The notes under the pieces were generated by a model that did not search any database, had not been told where the DNA came from, and saw only the letters and a list, made by a program, of their open reading frames with translations. Source: Marinibaculum pumilum (lineage in GTDB: Bacteria; Pseudomonadota; Alphaproteobacteria; Ferrovibrionales; Ferrovibrionaceae). From it: 64,000 nt of DNA. Numbering within the stretch: position 1 is the stretch's first letter; the number at the start of each line of letters is the position of its first letter. Position numbers and translations under genes: made by a program. Positions 58,660-64,000 of the stretch are shown piece after piece. The DNA lies in NCBI RefSeq assembly GCF_042646425.1, contig NZ_JBHRTR010000028.1, forward strand, positions 620,001 through 684,000, given 5' to 3'.

Positions 58660-59508
58660 CTATTCGCTGTCGTCCGGGATGCTGTCGCCGGCGATCCCGG
58701 CGGCGGCGGCCAGCGCACGCAGCCGGTCGTCGAGCGGTGGCGGCGTCAGGTCGACATCCTTCTCCAGAGCCTCGCAGATCGCCTGCAGGCTGGCGACCCG
58801 GCCGAACCACTTGTATTCGCCGGACAGGACCAGCCAGGGCCGTTCGGGCGGGCTGCAGCGATCGAGCATCTCCTCATAGGCGTCGATATAGGCGCCGCGG
58901 TACTGCCGGGCCAGGAAATCGGCCTCCGTCAGCTTCCAGCGCTTGCGCGGTTTCGACAGCCGCTCCGCCAGGCGCTGCAGCTGCTCCTCGGCGGAGACGT
59001 GGAGAAGGATCTTCACCACCCTGACATCCTCCGCCTGCAGGGTCGCCTCGAAGGCATTGATCTCGTCATAGGCGCGCTCCCAGGCGGCCGGCGGGATCAG
59101 GCCCTCGACCCGTTCCACCAGCACCCGGCCGTACCAGGAGCGGTCGAAGATGGTCAGGGTGCCGGGGCTCGGCAGGCGCATCCAGAACCGGTGCAGGAAG
59201 GGCATCTCCTGCTCCAGGATGTTGGGCGCCCCGATCGGCCAGACCTTCAGGAAGCGCGGGTCGAGCATGCTGGTCAGCCGCCGCACCGCACCGCCCTTGC
59301 CGGCAGCGTCCCAGCCCTCGAATGCGACCACGGCCCGATAGCCGCGGACCAGATAGGCCTGCTGCACCGTCAGCAGGCGCTTCTGCAGCTCCTTGATCGC
59401 CTTCTCGTATTCCTCCGAATCGGCCATGCGGGCGGTCAGGTCCACAGCGGCCAGGCGGCCGATTCGGCACGCGGCCTTCAGGTGGTCGGCGACATCGCCA
59501 TTGCTCAT
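58660..59508 (-). CDS. ppk2: Polyphosphate kinase 2 (PPK2)
   Basis: Transfers phosphate between polyphosphate and nucleotides; 282 residues, single-domain type. Walker A GWDAAGKGG (65-73), Walker B TIFDRSWYGRVLVERVEG, and the lid segment YRGAYIDAYEEML are diagnostic. The start at 59508 has GGGAG seven bases upstream; an ATG at 59427 is a possible shorter start. It is divergent from the CYTH-CHAD gene across about 215 bases, and both enzymes concern phosphate polymers. Confidence 0.93.
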   Translation of the reverse strand: MSNGDVADHLKAACRIGRLAAVDLTARMADSEEYEKAIKELQKRLLTVQQAYLVRGYRAVVAFEGWDAAGKGGAVRRLTSMLDPRFLKVWPIGAPNILEQEMPFLHRFWMRLPSPGTLTIFDRSWYGRVLVERVEGLIPPAAWERAYDEINAFEATLQAEDVRVVKILLHVSAEEQLQRLAERLSKPRKRWKLTEADFLARQYRGAYIDAYEEMLDRCSPPERPWLVLSGEYKWFGRVASLQAICEALEKDVDLTPPPLDDRLRALAAAAGIAGDSIPDDSE

Positions 59509-59723
59509 GCCTGCACTCCCTGCGCCGCAGCGGGACGATCCAGCCGCATGGCTGGAATCGTTGTCATGGACCTTGTCGAACAGATCGCTCGTCGCGAAAT
59601 CGTTTTCATGATTGCCTGTGCAACGATGAGGGCAAAGCGCAATTCCTGCGCCCTCTTGCCGAATGTTTCGCCTAGTGACGAAACGGACTGGTGCCACTGA
59701 AATGTTGCGAATATGTTTCGGCC

Positions 59724-61484
59724 ATGTCGACAAGCGTTGTACCGGCCGCTGCCGCCAGCCCCGCGCCACCGCCACTGCCTGAGGGGCAGGAACGGGAACT
59801 CAAGCTCGCCGTCCCACCGGCGGCGGCGGAGCATGTCCGCCGGTCGCGCCCTGTGCGGCTGCTGAAGCGGGGGCGCGCCCTGACCCGCCAGCTGCGCAGC
59901 GTCTATTTCGATACCCCAGACCTCCGCCTGCGCGACAACGGCATGTCGCTGCGGGTCCGGCATATCGGCACGCGCCGGGTGCAGACGGTGAAGTCCGCCG
60001 CGGACCACAGTCTGGGCCTGTCGGTGCGGCGGGAATGGGAATGCGATATCGATGGCGACACGCCGGACCTGGCGGCGATCGGCGATACCGACCTGCGGGA
60101 TGCGCTGGAGCACCTGCTGGCCAAGCGCCAGCTGCAGCCGATGTTCGAGAGCGATATCCGGCGCACCGCCTGGCAGCTTCATCCGCCGGCCGGCGGCTGC
60201 GTGGAACTGGCGCTCGACATCGGCACCCTGACCTCGGGGGATCGCAGGGAGCCGGTCCATGAAGTGGAGCTGGAGCTGAAAGAGGGCGATATTGGCGCGA
60301 TCTTCGACATCGCGACGGAACTGGCCGCCACCATTCCGTTCGCCTTCGAAAGCCGCAGCAAGGCCGATCGCGGCTTCGCCCTGGCCAGCACGGCGCCCCC
60401 GGCCTGGGTGAAGGCGAAGGCAGTCGCCCTGGCGCCGGCGATGACGGTGCAGGAGGCGTTCGTCACGGTCGCCGGCACCTGCCTGGCGCAGGCGGAGGCG
60501 AACGAGGCGGCGGCGCTGGATGGCCGCGATCCGGAAGGCGTGCACCAGCTGCGGGTCGCCTGCCGGCGCCTGCGCTCCGCCTTCTCCCTGTTCCGGCCGG
60601 TCCTGCCGCCGGACCATGTTGCCCTGGCGGCGGAGATCAAATGGTTCGCGGGCGAACTGGGCGATGCCCGCGACTGGGACGTCTTTCTGGCGGAGACCCT
60701 GGCGCCGCTGTCCGCCGCGCTGCCTGGCGAACTGGACCTGGAAGGGCTTCGTCAGGCCGGCGAGCGCCGTCGTGCCCGTGGCTATGACCGGGTGCGGGCC
60801 GCGATCGGCTCGGCGCGCTACACCAGGGCGAAGCTCGACCTGCGGCGCTGGCTGGCGGATCGCAACTGGCACCGCAACGTGGATGCGGATGCGGCGCGGC
60901 TCCTGTTCGCGCCGGTGACGGAGCTGGCAGACCATTTGCTGGAGCGTCGGGCGCGCAAGATGCACAAGCTGGGCCGGCGTCTGGAAAGCCTCGCCCTGCC
61001 CGAACTGCACGAGCTGCGCATCCGTGGCAAGAAGCTGCGCTATGCCACCGAGTTCTTCGCCAGCCTGTACGAGGACCGCCGGGCGAAGCCCTATACGGCT
61101 GCACTGGCGAAGCTGCAGGACGTGCTCGGCGTACTGAACGATTCCGTGGTCGCGCACAGCCTGGTGCAGCAGGCCGCAGCGGCGGAAGGCGCGGAGGCCG
61201 GCACCTGGCATGCCCGTGTCGACGGCATCGTCACCGGCTGGTGCGCGGCGCAGGCGCAGGCCCGCCTGTCGAAGCTGCAGAAGCAGTGGCAGGACTTCGC
61301 CATACGGAAGCGGTTCTGGCAGAAGCATCCGTCGGCGGTCTATGCCGCGGCCCTGGAGCGGCGGCGCCAGGTGCCTTTGCTCCCCGCCCCGCCGCAGTCG
61401 GTGGCGGAGGAGGGGCCGGCGATCCAGCTGCCGCCGCCTGCCGTCCGCGACAATGCAGCGGACGACGAGGCGGGCGAGGACTAG
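59724..61484 (+). CDS. CYTH-CHAD domain protein (inorganic triphosphatase-like)
   Basis: A 586-residue two-domain protein. The CYTH domain (about 20-225) has the metal and triphosphate motif ExExK as E23-R-E-L-K27 (QERELKLAV) and alternating charged strands of the triphosphate tunnel. The CHAD domain (about 250-530) is an all-helical, His/Arg/Lys-rich fold with HQLRVACRRLRSAF and LRIRGKKLRYATEFF; CHAD domains bind polyphosphate. The likely role is tripolyphosphate hydrolysis at polyphosphate granules, consistent with the divergent ppk2 gene. ATG at 59724; a GTG at 59691 is in frame. Confidence 0.92.
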   Translation: MSTSVVPAAAASPAPPPLPEGQERELKLAVPPAAAEHVRRSRPVRLLKRGRALTRQLRSVYFDTPDLRLRDNGMSLRVRHIGTRRVQTVKSAADHSLGLSVRREWECDIDGDTPDLAAIGDTDLRDALEHLLAKRQLQPMFESDIRRTAWQLHPPAGGCVELALDIGTLTSGDRREPVHEVELELKEGDIGAIFDIATELAATIPFAFESRSKADRGFALASTAPPAWVKAKAVALAPAMTVQEAFVTVAGTCLAQAEANEAAALDGRDPEGVHQLRVACRRLRSAFSLFRPVLPPDHVALAAEIKWFAGELGDARDWDVFLAETLAPLSAALPGELDLEGLRQAGERRRARGYDRVRAAIGSARYTRAKLDLRRWLADRNWHRNVDADAARLLFAPVTELADHLLERRARKMHKLGRRLESLALPELHELRIRGKKLRYATEFFASLYEDRRAKPYTAALAKLQDVLGVLNDSVVAHSLVQQAAAAEGAEAGTWHARVDGIVTGWCAAQAQARLSKLQKQWQDFAIRKRFWQKHPSAVYAAALERRRQVPLLPAPPQSVAEEGPAIQLPPPAVRDNAADDEAGED

Positions 61485-61511
61485 AACGGTCCCATCTTTG
61501 ATAGAAACGTT

Positions 61512-61604
61512 GTCGTTCTCGGGCTTGACCCGAGAACCCATTCCGCATGCCGTTCAGATATCTCACGGCTGGCGGAATGGATCCCGGATCAAGTCCGGGA
61601 TGAC
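61512..61604. repeat. Dispersed palindromic intergenic repeat, copy 4
   Basis: Begins GTCGTTCTCGGGCTTGACCC, continues CCATTCCGC, then GGCGGAATGGATCCCGG and ends CCGGGATGAC. Same layout and size as copy 1, but with the two end hairpins in opposite order. It lies between the convergent CYTH-CHAD and GT4 genes. Confidence 0.82.
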
Positions 61605-61701
61605 CATCGTGGTCGGGTGACCGCTTCCACCCGAGTTGGGAACGCTTTAGGACGTCAGCAGGCGCCCGCCGCATTGGCCGGCGGCATTGTCGAACCGATC
61701 C

Positions 61702-62709
61702 CTATCTGAAGGGGGCCAGGGCGCTGAAGAACTGGTCGGCGCTGCGCCGCCAGGAACGCTGCAGGGCGAAGGCGCGGCAGGCCTCGGCGGGGATGCCGAG
61801 CGCGGCCCGCGCCGCCGCGCCCAGGTCCCGGTCCAGGCGCCCGATCGGCGCGTCGGCGATGACGTCCAGCGGCCCGGTGACCGGGAAGGCGGCGACCGGC
61901 ACGCCGCTGGCCAGGGCCTCCAGCATCACCAGGCCGAAAGTGTCGGTCAGGCTGGGAAAGACGAAGACATCGCCGGCGGCATAATGGCGGGCCAGATCCT
62001 CGCCGTATTTCGGGCCGACGAAGCAGGCATCGGGATAGTCGCGGCGCAGTTGCTCCAGCTGCGGGCCGCCGCCCACCACCAGCTTGCTGCCCTCCAGGTC
62101 GAGGTCCAGGAAGGCGCGGATGTTCTTCTCCACGGCGACCCGGCCGACATAGAGCCAGATCGGCCGCTTCAGGCCCAGGAAGTCCCGTTCGGCCTGTGGC
62201 CGCGGCCGGAACAGGTCGACATCGACGCCGCGCCCCCATTCGACCAGGTTGCCGAAGCCCCGGTCCTGCAGCTCGCTGCGCAGGGTCGGGGTCGCCACCA
62301 TGGTGCGCACGGCACTGCTGTGGAAGCCGCGGACCATGCGATAGGTCGGCGCCAGGGTCAGCGGCAGCCGCGCGGCGACATATTCCGGGAAGCGGGTGTG
62401 ATAGGCGGTGGTGAAGGGATAGCCCCGCCGCCGGCAGTACCGCCAGGCGGCAAAGCCGACCGGCCCCTCGGTGGCGATGTGGATGGCCTGTGGCGCCGCC
62501 TCGTCCAGCAGGCGCGACAGCCGCCGGTAGGGCAGCAGGGCGATGCGGATCTCCGGATAGGTCGGCAGGGGCACCGTCCGGAAGCCCTCATGCGAGAGGA
62601 TCGTGATATCGTGCCCGTCCTGCCGCAGCAGGCCGGTGACCGTGTCCAGGGTGCGGACGACGCCGTTCACCTGGGGGTACCAGGCATCGGTCACCAGGGC
62701 GAGATGCAT
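61702..62709 (-). CDS. GT4-family glycosyltransferase (Agt-like glycolipid synthase)
   Basis: GT-B glycosyltransferase of 335 residues. It starts MHLALVTDAWYPQVNGVVRT, has PFTTAYHTRFPEYVAARLP, the donor-site region IWLYVGRVAVEKNIRAFLDL and PSLTDTFGLVMLEALASGVP, characteristic of GT4. Directly downstream of the PlcP-like phosphoesterase gene (12-18 bases), it fits the Agt enzymes that put sugar on diacylglycerol to form glycolipids under phosphate limitation in many alphaproteobacteria. A GTG at 62715 is an alternative start. The sugar donor and acceptor are inferred from context only. Confidence 0.85.
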   Translation of the reverse strand: MHLALVTDAWYPQVNGVVRTLDTVTGLLRQDGHDITILSHEGFRTVPLPTYPEIRIALLPYRRLSRLLDEAAPQAIHIATEGPVGFAAWRYCRRRGYPFTTAYHTRFPEYVAARLPLTLAPTYRMVRGFHSSAVRTMVATPTLRSELQDRGFGNLVEWGRGVDVDLFRPRPQAERDFLGLKRPIWLYVGRVAVEKNIRAFLDLDLEGSKLVVGGGPQLEQLRRDYPDACFVGPKYGEDLARHYAAGDVFVFPSLTDTFGLVMLEALASGVPVAAFPVTGPLDVIADAPIGRLDRDLGAAARAALGIPAEACRAFALQRSWRRSADQFFSALAPFR

Positions 62710-62727
62710 CGGCACTGCGCCCCGCCC

Positions 62728-63672
62728 TCAGAACAGGCCGAACAGCTTCGACAGGCGGCCGCCATCGGTGCCGACCGGGGCCCCGACCGGTTCCTTCTCC
62801 CGCTCGTCGCCCCCGTCGGCCGGCGCGGCCGCGCGGCCGCGTCTCGACGGCGCCCTGCTCCGCGGCTGCAGGGCGCCACTGGCGGCCAGCAGCGGCAGCG
62901 GGTTGCCGACCAGGCCGCCGCGGATCTCGGTCCAGCGCAGGATCTCCAGGCGCCCGTCGAAATGCTCCACCAGGGCGGTGCAGCTCTCCACCCAGTCGCC
63001 GTCGTTGCAGTACAGGATGCCGTCGATGTCGCGGATCTCGGCGTGGTGGATATGACCGCAGACCACCCCGTCGGCGCCGGCGCGGCGCGCTTCTTCCGAC
63101 ACCGCGACCTCGTAGTTCGAGATGTATTCGACCGCGTTCTTGACCTTGTGCTTCAGGTACGCCGAAAGCGACCAGTAGGGCAGGCCCAACCGGTTGCGGA
63201 CATGGTTCAGCCAGGTGTTCGCCGTCAGCGCCATGTTGTAGGCGGTGTCCCCCAGGAAGGCGAGCCACTTGGCATAGCGCACGATGCCGTCGAACTGGTC
63301 GCCATGCATCACCAGCAGGCGCCGGCCGTCGGCAAGCTGGTGGATGTCGTGCGCCTTCAGGGCGACGCCGCCGAACTGCATGTCGACATAGTCGCGCAGG
63401 GCTTCGTCGTGGTTGCCGGGCACGTAGATCACCTTCGTGCCCTTGCGGGCCTTGCGCAGCAGCTTCTGGATCACATCGTTATGGTCCTGGTGCCAGTACC
63501 AGGAGCGCTTCAGCCGCCAGCCGTCGACGATATCCCCGACCAGGAACAGCGTTTCGCTTTCAGTGAACTTGAGGAATTCCAGAAGGAAATCGGCCTTGCA
63601 GCCACGGGTGCCCAGATGCACGTCCGATATCCAGATCGTGCGGTAGCGCTGCGGCCAGTGTGCGACGTTCAT
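62728..63672 (-). CDS. plcP: Metallophosphoesterase, PlcP-like phospholipase C / LpxH-type fold
   Basis: Calcineurin-like phosphoesterase of 314 residues. All metal motifs are present: SDVHLG, GDIVDGW, PGNHDE, MHGDQFD and GHIHHAE. Databases usually call such proteins UDP-2,3-diacylglucosamine hydrolase, but segments such as RTIWISDVHLGTRGCKADFL and KRSWYWHQDHNDVIQKLLRK together with the following GT4 gene fit PlcP. PlcP removes phospholipid head groups during phosphate starvation to give diacylglycerol. The last about 55 residues are a basic Ala/Pro/Gly tail. Divergent from the DAG-kinase-like gene. Confidence 0.85.
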   Translation of the reverse strand: MNVAHWPQRYRTIWISDVHLGTRGCKADFLLEFLKFTESETLFLVGDIVDGWRLKRSWYWHQDHNDVIQKLLRKARKGTKVIYVPGNHDEALRDYVDMQFGGVALKAHDIHQLADGRRLLVMHGDQFDGIVRYAKWLAFLGDTAYNMALTANTWLNHVRNRLGLPYWSLSAYLKHKVKNAVEYISNYEVAVSEEARRAGADGVVCGHIHHAEIRDIDGILYCNDGDWVESCTALVEHFDGRLEILRWTEIRGGLVGNPLPLLAASGALQPRSRAPSRRGRAAAPADGGDEREKEPVGAPVGTDGGRLSKLFGLF

Positions 63673-63869
63673 CGCGGGGCCCTGCCGGCAGGTAACGACA
63701 TCCGAATCTCTGGATGATTTCAGTTGCGGCCGGAGTGTATGTAGTGTTCGTCAATGTTCACGTGAATCTTTTGTGAAAAGCGAAGGCAAATGTTCCTTGA
63801 ACCACGGAGCTATTGTATGCGCAGTGTCATGTCGCACCGGCCAGACCGTCACGAGGGACCGCCCGGAGG
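63673..63869. other. Divergent control region between plcP and the kinase gene
   Basis: About 200 bases with lower GC than usual. It contains the palindromes TTCACGTGAA (63757-63766) and CTTTTGTGAAAAG (63768-63780), next to each other. No clear PHO box (CTGTCAT direct repeats) was found. Promoters for both directions should lie here. Confidence 0.5.
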
Positions 63870-64000
63870 ATGACCGCCCGTCCCGCACCGGCAGGCCCCC
63901 GCCCCGCCGTCACCAGCCCCGCCGTCACCCGGCCGGCCCCGCCCGCTGCCGCTCCGGAAGCGCCGCTTGATGCCCGCCGCATCCTGGTGATCCACAACCC
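63870..64000 (+). CDS. Diacylglycerol/lipid kinase family protein, N-terminal fragment
   Basis: Only 43 codons are in the window. After a Pro/Ala-rich lead (about 35 residues) the frame reads DARRILVIHNP, the opening strand and start of the nucleotide loop of the DAGK/LCB5/YegS fold. The start ATG at 63870 directly follows GGAGG-like sequence (CCGGAGG), spacing almost zero, so a different start is possible. Placed divergently from plcP/GT4, a diacylglycerol kinase would recycle the diacylglycerol they make. Confidence 0.7.
   Translation, partial: MTARPAPAGPRPAVTSPAVTRPAPPAAAPEAPLDARRILVIHN

Noticed and set aside
63773..63970. A 65-codon frame in the plcP/kinase divergent region
   Set aside because: It overlaps the DAG-kinase-like start in another frame and becomes Arg/Pro-rich, a typical shadow.
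1..64000. CRISPR arrays, rRNA genes, replication origin and prophage modules
   Set aside because: No regularly spaced direct repeats, no rRNA segments, no DnaA-box clusters and no phage structural or integrase genes were seen.

Overview
The window is GC-rich (about 70 % by eye), densely coded bacterial chromosome. Gene content fits a heterotrophic, metabolically versatile alphaproteobacterium, possibly of the Rhodospirillales. It includes a MipA/OmpV porin-like tail, several Liv, TauABC-like and TRAP-TAXI uptake systems, FeaR-like AraC and IclR regulators, a PhrB-type iron-sulfur photolyase, a PlcP/Agt-like lipid-remodelling pair and PPK2/CYTH-CHAD polyphosphate enzymes. This assignment is an inference, because no rRNA or taxonomic marker is present.

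Layout. 1-3.5 kb: MipA/OmpV tail, an MscS channel and a DUF2076 protein. 3.5-13.6 kb: an uptake-plus-oxidation cluster (SDR, LivF, LivM-LivG fusion, LivH, binding protein, GMC oxidoreductase, aldehyde dehydrogenase) read leftward, divergent from an AraC regulator. A two-half-site direct repeat lies between the divergent genes. 13.7-16.8 kb: quinone-oxidoreductase-like MDR enzyme, DUF488, hexapeptide acyltransferase and a response regulator. 16.9-22.4 kb: a tRNA-Gly(CCC) directly followed by an IS481 remnant and an AT-rich island whose only intact gene encodes a 1328-residue nuclease-NACHT protein, a candidate anti-phage NLR. 22.4-32.3 kb: IclR-led catabolic and transport cluster. 32.6-40.5 kb: PhrB-like photolyase, a small unknown gene, an RND pump pair and a second AraC regulator. 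40.6-49.2 kb: hydrolases, a tandem pair of paralogous secreted proteins, an amidase, a TRAP-TAXI transporter and a VOC protein. 49.4-58.0 kb: a full lipid A L-Ara4N (arn) set in which ArnA is split into two genes. 58.1-64 kb: DUF1499, PPK2, CYTH-CHAD, a GT4/PlcP-like pair and the start of a divergent DAG-kinase-like gene.

Two envelope and phosphate themes stand out at the right end. The arn genes should add a cationic sugar to lipid A and so lower binding of polymyxin-like peptides. The PlcP/GT4/DAG-kinase group, next to polyphosphate enzymes, looks like phosphate-sparing replacement of phospholipid by glycolipid.

The most interesting region is the low-GC island at about 17.7-22.4 kb. It has its own consensus-like sigma70 promoter overlapping palindromes and one large gene combining a PD-(D/E)xK-like N-terminus, a NACHT NTPase and a long helical sensor-like C-terminus. 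A dispersed family of palindromic intergenic repeats of about 95-105 bp occurs at least four times in the window, plus partial copies.
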